DNA of 56,825 bases from Granulosicoccus sp047634635. Its GTDB lineage: Bacteria; Pseudomonadota; Gammaproteobacteria; Granulosicoccales; Granulosicoccaceae. The stretch lies in assembly GCA_047634635.1 (NCBI GenBank), contig JBLIIE010000011.1, positions 1 to 56,825 of the forward strand, in the 5' to 3' direction. The position numbers were made by a program, and so were the translations under genes. Positions 7,262 to 14,480 of the stretch are shown here, piece by piece. The first letter of the stretch is position 1, and each line of letters opens with the position of its first letter. Under the pieces are notes generated by a model that saw only the letters and a list, made by a program, of their open reading frames with translations, ran no database searches and was not told where the DNA came from.

Positions 7262-9115
7262 TTAGGCCAACAGATTGAGCATGAGCAGACTGACTATTAA
7301 GAAGAGTACCGTCATGATACCGCCAGCTCTCATGAAATCAGCTACCTGGTATCCACCAGGGCCCATGATGAGGGCGTTAACCTGATGAGTGGGTATGAGA
7401 AAGGAGTTGGATGTAGAGATTGCGACAGTTAACGCAAAGATGCCAGGATCTGCGCCCACAGCGACTGCGATGTTAACTGCTAATGGCACGAGTAGGACGG
7501 TAGCGCCGATGTTGGACATGACTAGAGTGAAAAACGTTGCGAGTAGCGCGATGACAACTTGCAGAACCCAATGGGGTACATCACCGACCAACTGGAGGAT
7601 TTCCTGAGCAATCCACGCAGCGGTGCCTGATTGGTCAACGGCAACTCCCAGAGGGATAAGGCTTGCGAGTAGAAAAACTGTTTGCCAGCTTACTGCATCG
7701 TATGCTTCATCGATGGTAAGTACGCCTGATAGAATCATGCCCACTGCGCCTGTAAGCAGTGAAATTGATAGGCTGTCGGTAATCAGAAATAGGATTAATG
7801 CGATTGAAAAGAAAACAACAGCTTCACGAACCTTGTTGGTTCTCAAATCCTCGTATTTGACGTCAGTCGCCAATACAAAATCACGGTTTCTGGATAGATG
7901 TTTCAAATCTTTCCAGCTGGCGTGCACAACAAGAGTGTCGCCTACGTGCAGTTTCTGGTCCCTAAAACCTCGCTTGATAATTTCCTCATTACGGTAAATT
8001 TGCAAAATGTTGGTGCCAAAATTTCTACGTGGCTTTACATCTCCAATTAATTGCCCAACCAGGCTGGAGCCAGGTGGAATTACAACTTCGGCTATGCCGC
8101 CGTGCTGGGCATTGAGTACATCGGCAAATCGATCTGGTTCACCTAGAATATCCCAGCTATTTTCTTCGCAAAACTTGGCTATCTGCTCACGATCGCCCAT
8201 CAGTCCAAGGCGGGTGTTAACCCAAATCATCTCTTCTCGATCTGGCGGAACCTTTACAACATCACCGCTGTAGAGTGCCAGCATTAATGGCGTGTTAGAG
8301 CTCGTCTCTTCGACCTGATGAATTGACATTCCCACTTGTGGACTGTCGTCAGTAATACGAACCTCGACGAGCTCCCCTTTAATTCCATACAGTTTTTCAA
8401 AGTACTCAGTTACACGTGAGGTGCGGTTACTGTCCGTCTCGCTACGCGTGGGGAGTACAAATTTACCAGCAATAATGAAATATAGAATTCCTGTAATGAC
8501 TAGAGCAATACCGATAGGTGTCACTGCAAACAATCCGAAAGTCTCCATTTGCTGATCCGCAGGCAACGTTTTGTTGGAAGATATAAGCAGGTCGTTGAGC
8601 AGTATTAGTGGGCTTGAGCCAATCATCGTGACTGTGCCGCCGAGAATTGCACAAAAACCCATAGGCATTAGTAAACGGGACATTGGAATGTCAGTTCTTG
8701 TGCTTATTCGAGAAACAACGGGCAGAAACAGGGCGGCGGCACCTATGTTTTGCATGAAGCTTGAGATGAATGCCACGGTACCGGACACCAGTGGAATAAT
8801 GCGTTTTTCTGTTTTACCGCCTTTTTGCAATATGACGGATGCCAGCTTACCCATTAGTCCGGTTTTATCGAGACCAGCACCAATAATCATAACGGCGATA
8901 ACAGAAATGACTGCATTACTGGAAAAGCCGGAAAACAAATCTTGCCGGTGGATGATAGGTTCGATGCTGGGCACCATGGTGCTCAGGCCAAGTAACACCA
9001 TGACGCAAATTGCAGCCAGATCTACTCTGACAATTTCAAATGCGAACAAAAAGATCGTGACGCAAAGCAGGCCCAACACCAACGATATTTCAATGTTCAG
9101 TGTGAGCGTTTCCAT
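7262..9115 (-). CDS. SLC13-family anion permease with two TrkA_C (RCK-C) domains
   Basis: An inner-membrane symporter of the divalent anion:Na+ type, of which sulfate, dicarboxylate or similar anions are known substrates. About five to six N-terminal helices include SFMQNIGAAALFLPV and the loop GGTVTMIGSSPLILLND, typical for this group. Two soluble TrkA_C-like regulatory segments follow (about residues 215-300 and 310-400; GELVEVRITDDSPQVGMSI and GIAEVVIPPGSSLVGQLIGD). The C-terminal helices include MSNIGATVLLVPLAVN and STSNSFLIPTHQVNALIMGPGGY. This is the usual layout of the roughly 600-residue SLC13 proteins. I chose ATG 9115 (METLTLNIE...); a TTG at 9145 would add ten residues. Neither has a clear ribosome site. 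It lies downstream of trmB with a short gap and may share its transcript. The substrate cannot be told from sequence. Confidence 0.88.
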   Translation of the reverse strand: METLTLNIEISLVLGLLCVTIFLFAFEIVRVDLAAICVMVLLGLSTMVPSIEPIIHRQDLFSGFSSNAVISVIAVMIIGAGLDKTGLMGKLASVILQKGGKTEKRIIPLVSGTVAFISSFMQNIGAAALFLPVVSRISTRTDIPMSRLLMPMGFCAILGGTVTMIGSSPLILLNDLLISSNKTLPADQQMETFGLFAVTPIGIALVITGILYFIIAGKFVLPTRSETDSNRTSRVTEYFEKLYGIKGELVEVRITDDSPQVGMSIHQVEETSSNTPLMLALYSGDVVKVPPDREEMIWVNTRLGLMGDREQIAKFCEENSWDILGEPDRFADVLNAQHGGIAEVVIPPGSSLVGQLIGDVKPRRNFGTNILQIYRNEEIIKRGFRDQKLHVGDTLVVHASWKDLKHLSRNRDFVLATDVKYEDLRTNKVREAVVFFSIALILFLITDSLSISLLTGAVGMILSGVLTIDEAYDAVSWQTVFLLASLIPLGVAVDQSGTAAWIAQEILQLVGDVPHWVLQVVIALLATFFTLVMSNIGATVLLVPLAVNIAVAVGADPGIFALTVAISTSNSFLIPTHQVNALIMGPGGYQVADFMRAGGIMTVLFLIVSLLMLNLLA

Positions 9116-9162
9116 TACGGCAGGAATCCGAGTGGGATTAAACAATTCACCACGTTAATCTG

Positions 9163-9948
9163 TCAGCTCCGCGAGTACAACAAGTCGATAACATCATGCC
9201 CCAGACGATGTCCACGTTTCTCGAACCTAGTCACGGGCCGCCATGCCGGACGCTCAGAGCCTTGACCGGGACCTGCACAGTTGATAAATCGATCGTCCTG
9301 TTCGAGGCGTTCTATCATCCACTCGCCATACTCAGCCCAGTCTGTTGCACAGTGCAGAATACCGCCAGGCTTCAGTGTTCTTGCTACAGCATTCAGGAAG
9401 TCTTGCTGCACAATTCGACGTTTGTGGTGGCGCTTTTTATGCCAAGGGTCAGGAAAGAGCAGCAAGACCTTATCAAGGCTTGCGGGTTCGAGCATACTCT
9501 CGAGAATTTCCATGGCGTCATGTTGAACAAGCCGGACATTGGATAAATTATGTTGCTCAACACCAATAAGTGCGTGTCCGATGCCAGACTCATGGACTTC
9601 TGCACCAAGAATATTGGTGTCAGGATTACTGGTAGCCATGCTGAGCAGGACGTCACCATTGCCAAAACCAATTTCCATCCAAGCAGGGCCTTCACGATCA
9701 AACGCCTCTGCCAGATTGATGGTGGTTTCGCGAAATTTGAGACCGAATTTTGGAAGTAACCGTTGGAGTGCATCGGTTTGTGCCGCAGTTGTACGGCCAT
9801 TTCGCACTACAAAGCTACGGATAGAACGTCCTGTAAGACGATTCTCAGAATGGAGTTCTGCGGCTGGCTGACTGTCTTGATCGATCTGGTCGGGCGCGAT
9901 CCGGTTGGGCGCGATCCGGTCAGGCCTGACCGGGTCAGGGATACTCAT
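9163..9948 (-). CDS. trmB: tRNA (guanine-46-N7)-methyltransferase TrmB
   Basis: Methylates N7 of G46 in the tRNA variable loop using S-adenosylmethionine. Clear family marks are EIGFGNGDVLLSMA (SAM-binding motif I), GAEVHESGIGHAL, LLFPDPWHKKRHHKRR (the PDPWxKxRHxKRR signature), ALKPGGILHCATDWAEYGEWM and a C-terminal TRFEKRGHRLGHDVIDL. The start at ATG 9948 is chosen because GGAG sits five bases upstream; the frame stays open for 15 more codons upstream without support. The protein is 261 residues, slightly longer than the E. coli enzyme (239), because of a proline-rich repetitive N-terminal tail (see the repeat at 9886-9945). The SLC13 gene follows after a short gap. Confidence 0.95.
   Translation of the reverse strand: MSIPDPVRPDRIAPNRIAPDQIDQDSQPAAELHSENRLTGRSIRSFVVRNGRTTAAQTDALQRLLPKFGLKFRETTINLAEAFDREGPAWMEIGFGNGDVLLSMATSNPDTNILGAEVHESGIGHALIGVEQHNLSNVRLVQHDAMEILESMLEPASLDKVLLLFPDPWHKKRHHKRRIVQQDFLNAVARTLKPGGILHCATDWAEYGEWMIERLEQDDRFINCAGPGQGSERPAWRPVTRFEKRGHRLGHDVIDLLYSRS
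9886..9945. repeat. Four degenerate 15-bp units in the start of trmB
   Basis: Consecutive 15-base units read CTGGTCGGGCGCGAT (9886), CCGGTTGGGCGCGAT (9901), CCGGTCAGGCCTGAC (9916) and CGGGTCAGGGATACT (9931). On the minus strand they encode degenerate five-residue units (IAPDQ, IAPNR, VRPDR-like) right after the initiator Met of TrmB. The perfect 14-bp palindrome GGTCAGGCCTGACC (9918-9931) lies within. The array keeps frame, so it varies only the non-conserved tail. Confidence 0.8.
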
Positions 9949-10066
9949 CGAAACTCCGTTAAACGGTCCGCCCCAGTGGCAGACACAATACACAACTAGA
10001 CCACCATTATAGGTGCCCCCGTCAGCAGAGTCGGGTCGATTTTGGTGTCATTTGTGGTTTTAGTGT

Positions 10067-10098
10067 GCGTCCAGCAGCACAAAGTACTAACTGGACGC
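10067..10098 (-). terminator. Possible hairpin after the RRM gene
   Basis: GCGTCCAG (10067-10074) and CTGGACGC (10091-10098) form an 8-bp stem with a 16-base loop, 19 bases beyond the stop of the minus-strand RRM gene. There is no run of T after it on the minus strand, so it is at best a weak or Rho-assisted terminator or an RNA stabiliser. Confidence 0.3.
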
Positions 10099-10117
10099 AA
10101 TTAGCAAGATCAGGGTT

Positions 10118-10387
10118 CTAGCGACGTCCTCCGCGCTTTCCACCCTTTCTAGGCTCTTCGAATTGTACTTTCAACGATTTATCACCGATGATTTTTCCAT
10201 TCAGAGCTGCAATAGCCGCACGCGCTTCATGGCCTTCCATTTCGATGAAACCAAAGCCCTTGCACTTGCCAGTAAATACGTCTGAAGCAAGTTTGATGGA
10301 GCGTACTTTTCCGTACTCGTTGAACATTTCTGTCACAGTATCTTCCGTGGACTCCAGAGGCAGGCCACCAACAAACATCTTTTTCAC
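10118..10387 (-). CDS. RNA-binding protein with one RRM domain
   Basis: An 89-residue single RNA-recognition-motif protein. RNP2 is seen as MFVGGLP at the N terminus and RNP1 as CKGFGFIEM in the middle, followed by ALNGKIIGDKSLKVQFEEP and a basic Gly/Arg/Lys tail (RKGGKRGGRR). These are the marks of the small bacterial RRM proteins found in cyanobacteria and many proteobacteria, which bind single-stranded RNA and are often cold-induced; cold induction is not shown here. The GTG start at 10387 (VKKMFVGG) is chosen because GAGG lies seven bases upstream and the RRM begins at once; an upstream ATG at 10474 would add 29 residues unlike the family. An inverted repeat sits in its leader (10427-10479). 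Confidence 0.9.
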   Translation of the reverse strand: MKKMFVGGLPLESTEDTVTEMFNEYGKVRSIKLASDVFTGKCKGFGFIEMEGHEARAAIAALNGKIIGDKSLKVQFEEPRKGGKRGGRR

Positions 10388-10426
10388 GTATAAACCTCGT
10401 AGTTCGAAATAGGTCTTACGATGCCA

Positions 10427-10479
10427 AGACAATGCGCTGCCGCCAGCTGCGCAAATTACGCACTGGAAGGGCATTGTCT
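10427..10479. repeat. 9-bp inverted repeat in the leader of the RRM gene
   Basis: AGACAATGC (10427-10435) and GCATTGTCT (10471-10479) are exact inverse copies 35 bases apart, and lie 40-92 bases upstream of the RRM start on its strand. They could close a long stem in the 5' untranslated RNA or be a protein-binding site. I found no stronger clue. Confidence 0.45.
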
Positions 10480-10612
10480 ACATCGTTTGATTTCAGTATT
10501 ACCCGTGCAGGTGCGAAGGATCGCGGTATTTCCAGATTTGGGAAATGTGCTGTACAGGAGGCTACTAACAATGAATAGCTCTGATGAGTGTACTCCTAAG
10601 TTGGCTCCTTTG

Positions 10613-10909
10613 CTAGGTGAACTCAGTTTCTATGATCAGGGTTTCCTTGTCCTTTCTTGTCAGCTGCTTTATTTTCCATTCACGCTGACTCGCTGTAGAG
10701 CGATCATTCTCTGGCTGCCGATAGACAAGCTTGACCGGACGACGGCCACGAGTATAGCTAGCTCCACGGGCTGAGTTGTTGTGTTCGGCGACTCGTCGTT
10801 CTGTATCGGTGGTAATTCCTGTGTACAGTGTCCCATCGTTACACAGTACTATATAGACATACCACGGTCTTTGATCCGCAGATGAATCCCCAGAATCCTG
10901 ATGCTGCAT
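10613..10909 (-). CDS. GIY-YIG nuclease superfamily protein (YhbQ/UPF0213-like)
   Basis: A 98-residue protein that is essentially one GIY-YIG domain. WYVYIVLCNDGTLYTGIT carries the YVY and YTG variants of the two halves. RRVAEHN, GASYTRGRRPVKLVY (with the conserved Arg) and a late Glu-containing helix (ASQREWKIKQLTRKDKETLI) follow. Members are small nucleases or DNA-binding proteins of mostly unknown role. The start at ATG 10909 is a guess; the frame runs open to 11071, but the extra N-terminal residues are not family-like. With this start its 5' end overlaps the divergent tcdA gene by 28 bases. The 225 bases between it and the downstream RRM gene (10388-10612) hold only the inverted repeat listed above. 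Confidence 0.85.
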   Translation of the reverse strand: MQHQDSGDSSADQRPWYVYIVLCNDGTLYTGITTDTERRVAEHNNSARGASYTRGRRPVKLVYRQPENDRSTASQREWKIKQLTRKDKETLIIETEFT

Positions 10910-11676
10910 TTGGCGCACTGCAGCGTGTTTACGGTCGCAAGGCTTATCACTGTCTTTCACTGCTGCGCATTTGCGTTGTTGGTGTAGGAGGGGTCGGCTC
11001 GTGGGCTGTCGAGTCGTTGGCACGGACGGGTGTTGGGCATATAACCATAATAGACCACGATGATATTGCAACCAGTAATATCAACCGTCAACTTCATGCT
11101 TTGCACAGCACAGTGGACGAGTCCAAAGTGCAAATTATGAAGAAGAGAGTTGAAGATATTAATCCAGCCTGCCAGCTGCACGCGGAAGATGACTTTCTTG
11201 CCGAAAAAAACCTTGAGCATTATTTGCAACGGGATTTTGACGTTGTGATTGACGCTATCGATAACATTCGTTTCAAAGCAGCAATGATTGCTTTTTGTCG
11301 ACGTCAGAAAATAAGAATCATCACAACTGGGGGGGCAGGTGGGCGAACTGACCCACTGGCTGTGGGAGTTGCTGATCTATCTCGAACATGGAATGATGCG
11401 CTCGCTGCAAAAGTTCGCTCACGGCTGCGGTCGGATTATGGGTTTACGAGCAATCCGAAACGACGCTTCGGCATTGAGTGTGTGTATTCCAGTGAGCAGC
11501 CAGTGTATCCTGGTGAGGATGGGGTGGTTACCCACGCCAAACCTGGTATCCCAGGTGCTCGCCTGGATTGTGATCAGGGGTATGGCTCTGTATCTTTTGT
11601 CACGGGTACTTTTGGCCTGATCGCGGCCTCGCGTGCCGTGAATAAAGCATTGGCGCAACGATTGCGTGTGGGTTAA
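10882..11676 (+). CDS. tcdA: tRNA threonylcarbamoyladenosine dehydratase TcdA (CsdL)
   Basis: An E1-like/ThiF-fold ATP-dependent enzyme that cyclises N6-threonylcarbamoyladenosine 37 of tRNA to ct6A. Seen are the nucleotide-binding GVGGVGSWAVESLARTG, the DHDDIATSNINRQ segment with adenylation-site residues, DVVIDAIDNIRFKAAMI, TTGGAGGRTDP, and a C-terminal GSVSFVTGTFGLIAAS. The length of 264 residues agrees with E. coli TcdA (268). ATG 10882 is preferred because family proteins begin a few residues before the conserved AF.ALQRVYG; the frame is open upstream to 10828 without family resemblance. Its stop overlaps the next gene's start (TAATG at 11674-11678), suggesting coupled translation. The tRNA t6A-forming gene tsaD is also in this window, about 33 kb away. 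Confidence 0.93.
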   Translation: MNPQNPDAAFGALQRVYGRKAYHCLSLLRICVVGVGGVGSWAVESLARTGVGHITIIDHDDIATSNINRQLHALHSTVDESKVQIMKKRVEDINPACQLHAEDDFLAEKNLEHYLQRDFDVVIDAIDNIRFKAAMIAFCRRQKIRIITTGGAGGRTDPLAVGVADLSRTWNDALAAKVRSRLRSDYGFTSNPKRRFGIECVYSSEQPVYPGEDGVVTHAKPGIPGARLDCDQGYGSVSFVTGTFGLIAASRAVNKALAQRLRVG

Positions 11677-12410
11677 TGATTCGAATCGTGCTGAACATGG
11701 TGTCAATTTTCTTCAAAACTGCTTATCCACACAGTCTCCCTGTGATCTTGTGTGACTATTTCCCCCAGTCTTTGCTGGTTGGCGCGGTAGCGCTATTGGT
11801 CGGCTTTGGCAGCGGATGTTCGAGTTCCAGTGTGCCGGTACTGTTAGAAGACGGGCAGCTCTCACCGCTTGACGATCTGCTCCTGGATCCGGTTTTGCCG
11901 CCACAAAATGTTGGCTCAGTTACGATATCGGTTCCGATAACGGCGCCAGTGGCCTTGCGCGATTTGCAGTCCAGTCTGACACTTGTCTCGCCAGTGCCAG
12001 TGATCACCTCAACTGAGGTGCTAGCCGAGTCTGGACTGCAGGTTGCTTACACCCAGAATTCGCAGAGTGCTCTGGCTCCTGCTTTAGGCGTAGAGGCCAA
12101 CTGGCTGCACATGCAATCCTGCTTGGGCCAAGTCGGCGTTGCGCCATTAGTGCTTGTTATTACCTCGGCTATTGCGCCGTTAACGGCAGAGGATGATGTT
12201 ATTTTCACGATTGATGGGATTCCGGTAGCAAGCGCCAGCATGGGGTCTATTCCAGTAATCCAGATCGTCTTTTCGGATTTTTTGATATCTGGAGGGCCCT
12301 CGGGGCAATTTCTGAGATCAATTATGGGCCGCGTTCTGTGGTCATCAGCAGGGCTTTCTGCTCGTGACTATCCCTATTCCTGTGCTCGGCAGTTGGTTGA
12401 ATCTGAGTGA
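11676..12410 (+). CDS. Putative lipoprotein of unknown function
   Basis: I do not recognise this 244-residue protein. It has an atypically long N-terminal stretch (about 30 residues) and then a hydrophobic segment LLVGAVALLVGFGSGC with a Cys at about residue 48. The bases before the Cys (GSG) make a plausible but imperfect lipobox, followed by a Ser-rich linker. A later in-frame start closer to this segment would look more like a normal lipoprotein signal. The remainder is rich in Val, Ser, Pro and Leu with few charges, as in an extracytoplasmic beta-rich domain. It overlaps tcdA by one base at its start and the CinA-like gene by four bases (GTGA) at its end, so the three genes should be co-transcribed. 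Amino-acid usage fits a real gene; the function is unknown. Confidence 0.6.
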   Translation: MIRIVLNMVSIFFKTAYPHSLPVILCDYFPQSLLVGAVALLVGFGSGCSSSSVPVLLEDGQLSPLDDLLLDPVLPPQNVGSVTISVPITAPVALRDLQSSLTLVSPVPVITSTEVLAESGLQVAYTQNSQSALAPALGVEANWLHMQSCLGQVGVAPLVLVITSAIAPLTAEDDVIFTIDGIPVASASMGSIPVIQIVFSDFLISGGPSGQFLRSIMGRVLWSSAGLSARDYPYSCARQLVESE

Positions 12411-13177
12411 AAAAAACTCAAGGTAATCCGACTGCTGCGGTGTTGCTCATTGGCAATGAATTGCTAAGCGGTCGTACTCAAGATACTAACCTTGCTTACA
12501 TAGCCAAAAGGTTGGTTGAAAAAGGTATCCGGGTTAAAGAGGCACGTGTGATATCCGATACGCCTGAAGTCATTATTAGTAATGTCAATGAGCTTCGCCA
12601 GCGTTATACCTACGTGTTCACCACCGGTGGCATAGGTCCCACGCACGATGACATTACTGCAGACTGTGTTGCTGAATCATTTGGTGTGTCGCTTCCCATA
12701 AATGCAGAAGCAAAGGCAATTTTAATGGCGTATTTTGCTGAGCGAAACATCGAAGTTAATGAAGACCGGCTGCGCATGGCACGAATTCCTGAGGGCGCAT
12801 CGCTAGTAGAGAATGTCGTATCAGCAGCTCCTGGCTTTCAAATTCAGAATGTATTCGTGTTCGCTGGGGTGCCGCGCATTATGCAAGCAATGCTCGACTC
12901 AGTTTTGCCTCGGCTGGACGAGGGCCAGGTGCTGCATAGCATCACTGTTTGGTGTCAATTAGGGGAAGGCACTATTGCCTCTGGCCTGCGTGCTTTGCAA
13001 GAGCAGTACCCGGGTGTTGATATTGGCAGTTATCCAGGAAAAATGAACGACGCTTCGGCTTTGGACCTGGTGCCAGAGCGTCGCTTGTCACTGGTTGCGC
13101 GCGGTACAGATGAGGTGCAGCTTGCTCAAATAAAAGTAGATCTGGAAGCAATGATCTCTAGATTAATTCAAGACTAA
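12407..13177 (+). CDS. CinA N-terminal/MoaB-like molybdopterin-binding domain protein
   Basis: A 256-residue protein matching the N-terminal (COG1058) domain of the competence/damage-inducible CinA family and the stand-alone proteins built from it. Motifs are AAVLLIGNELLSGRTQDTN, FTTGGIGPTHDDITADCVA (MoCF-type GGxGPTHDD), RMARIPEGA and FVFAGVPRIM, then a C-terminal ferredoxin-like part with DIGSYPG. The nicotinamide-deamidase (CinA C-terminal) domain is absent. Full-length CinA acts on NMN and has ADP-ribose pyrophosphatase activity in the COG1058 part, but a precise role for this short form is not known. The GTG start at 12407 overlaps the stop of the lipoprotein gene. Its stop overlaps the convergent regulator gene by four bases (CTAA at 13174-13177). 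Confidence 0.9.
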   Translation: MKKTQGNPTAAVLLIGNELLSGRTQDTNLAYIAKRLVEKGIRVKEARVISDTPEVIISNVNELRQRYTYVFTTGGIGPTHDDITADCVAESFGVSLPINAEAKAILMAYFAERNIEVNEDRLRMARIPEGASLVENVVSAAPGFQIQNVFVFAGVPRIMQAMLDSVLPRLDEGQVLHSITVWCQLGEGTIASGLRALQEQYPGVDIGSYPGKMNDASALDLVPERRLSLVARGTDEVQLAQIKVDLEAMISRLIQD

Positions 13178-14223
13178 TCGCTTATCGTGACCCGCTTAAA
13201 CGCGCCAGTCGAAGAGCCGATTGTTAGATGAGCCTCGAGTAATTCACTCATTGGTGCCAGAGATGGATCATCAATAATTTTTAGCAACATGTCTGCGGCC
13301 CGCACCCCTGCTTCTCTTACTGAGGATCGGGTTGCAGTAAATTGCGGAACCGGATCGTTGTTTTGAAAGAACGAAAACTCATCGTCGTGAATTATTACGG
13401 AAATGTCCTCACCCATCTGTAAGCCCGCATGGGCAATCGCGCGCCTCACTCCTAAAGCCAGCATGTAAGAGGAAACAAGAAAAGCTGTGGGTCTGTTCTT
13501 TTTTGCAAGCATTGCCGATGCTGTGTAGTAACCATTTCCCTCCGTCATTTCGTGAGAGCTCATGAGGGCGTCATCAGCCTCAATTCCAGCGTTGGAGAGG
13601 GCTGAGAGATAGCCTTGTCTGCGTAACCATGCAAAGTTTAGAGTTTCTATGCCGTTGATAAGAGCCAGGCGTCTATGGCCAAGGTCCAGTAGTAATTTAG
13701 TGGCCTGCTGGAACGCCCGTCGGTTGTTAAAGTCGACCCACGAGTAATCGAGATCACATTCGCTGACGCGCCCATGGATGACAAAGGGAAGTCCGATATC
13801 TCTGAGCAGGGCAACCCGCGAATCGTCTCTTTTAGGCGAATGCACAATTAAACCGTCGACAGCGCCTTTGGCTGCAATGTTCCGATACGTTTCTTCTTCG
13901 TTCTGACTGTTCTCGATGGTGAGAAGAAGTTCGTAACCGTTTGCACTATAGATTTGACTGGCTCCAGCTATGAATTCGCCGAATACTGGATTAACCAGCT
14001 CGTTTTTCGAGTCAATTGAAATGACGTGCCCAATAGCTTTTGCTCTGCCTGTAGCTAATCCCGTAGCGCGAGTGTTGGGCTGGTAGTTGTGTTTTGTAGC
14101 AACGCGCAAAACTCTTTGTCGGGTTTCCTCTCGAACCTCCGGGTAGCCGTTTAGCGCTCTACTTACCGTGGTCTGGGATAGTCCCAAAAGACCTGCAAGT
14201 TCTTTGAGTTTTATTGAGGGCAT
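13174..14223 (-). CDS. aglR: LacI-family repressor of the alpha-glucoside locus
   Basis: A 349-residue regulator with an N-terminal helix-turn-helix (SIKLKELAGLLGLSQTTVSRALNGYPEVRE split over residues 3-32) and hinge region (YQPNTRATGLATGRAKAIGHVI). The periplasmic-binding-protein-like sensor domain (KGAVDGLIVHSP, LGHRRLALINGIETL, PTAFLVSSYMLALGVRRA) follows. It is divergent from the aglE-F-G-K-A genes, the usual place of AglR, and palindromes fitting LacI-type operators lie both in front of it and at the putative aglE start site, so it probably represses both directions until an alpha-glucoside or derivative binds. ATG 14223 is chosen because it starts directly before the HTH; 22 further upstream codons are open but not family-like. 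The symbol is inferred from context. Confidence 0.9.
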   Translation of the reverse strand: MPSIKLKELAGLLGLSQTTVSRALNGYPEVREETRQRVLRVATKHNYQPNTRATGLATGRAKAIGHVISIDSKNELVNPVFGEFIAGASQIYSANGYELLLTIENSQNEEETYRNIAAKGAVDGLIVHSPKRDDSRVALLRDIGLPFVIHGRVSECDLDYSWVDFNNRRAFQQATKLLLDLGHRRLALINGIETLNFAWLRRQGYLSALSNAGIEADDALMSSHEMTEGNGYYTASAMLAKKNRPTAFLVSSYMLALGVRRAIAHAGLQMGEDISVIIHDDEFSFFQNNDPVPQFTATRSSVREAGVRAADMLLKIIDDPSLAPMSELLEAHLTIGSSTGAFKRVTISD

Positions 14224-14243
14224 GAGTTTGAAGGAAGTTTTTG

Positions 14244-14253
14244 AAAGCGCTTT
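14244..14253. promoter_or_regulatory. LacI-type operator palindrome near the aglR start
   Basis: AAAGCGCTTT is a perfect 10-bp palindrome with the central CG typical of LacI-family operators, 21 bases upstream of the aglR start codon. It shares the core GCGCTTT with the palindrome at 14396-14411. Likely autoregulatory; this is inferred. Confidence 0.6.
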
Positions 14254-14360
14254 GAAAACAATAGTAAAGTCAGAACAGAAGGAAGTCAAAAGGCAATATT
14301 CGGAAAAATCAGAGTTATTTATGACGATTCAATCATTTCCCCTCATTCCAGCGAGAATTC

Positions 14361-14389
14361 TTGACAGCTGCTTTCAGGTCGTTAATACT
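14361..14389 (+). promoter_or_regulatory. Putative sigma-70 promoter of aglE
   Basis: A perfect -35 TTGACA (14361-14366), then 17 bases, then AATACT (14384-14389) as a -10 with four of six matches. The predicted start site falls on the operator at 14396-14411, and aglE starts about 85 bases farther on. Confidence 0.5.
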
Positions 14390-14395
14390 CCACTT

Positions 14396-14411
14396 TCCAA
14401 TGCGCTTTGGA
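14396..14411. promoter_or_regulatory. LacI-type operator palindrome at the aglE promoter
   Basis: TCCAATGCGCTTTGGA is a 16-bp palindrome with one mismatched pair and a central CG. It lies just behind the putative -10 of aglE, where bound repressor would block transcription. It shares its core with the second palindrome at 14244-14253. Confidence 0.65.
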
Positions 14412-14480
14412 TGAAAAACTATCATTCCATATGACCACAAGTGGAGTCCAGTGCGCAGACAAAGACTTACAGGAGTCACT

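Noticed and set aside
8571..9158. A 195-codon plus-strand frame opposite the SLC13 permease.
   Set aside because: The permease on the other strand has clear helices and motifs; this frame is a mirror of hydrophobic codons.
9918..9931. GGTCAGGCCTGACC palindrome considered as an operator.
   Set aside because: It lies inside the trmB coding region, in a GC-rich repeat array that generates such symmetry by chance; no second copy near a promoter.
10571..10774. A 67-codon plus-strand frame beginning at ATG 10571 with an AGGAGG ribosome site nine bases upstream.
   Set aside because: It runs antisense through most of the GIY-YIG gene, whose protein motifs are clear, and its own product (rich in Leu, Cys and Ser) resembles nothing known. 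The good ribosome site may be chance; kept here because it is unusually strong.
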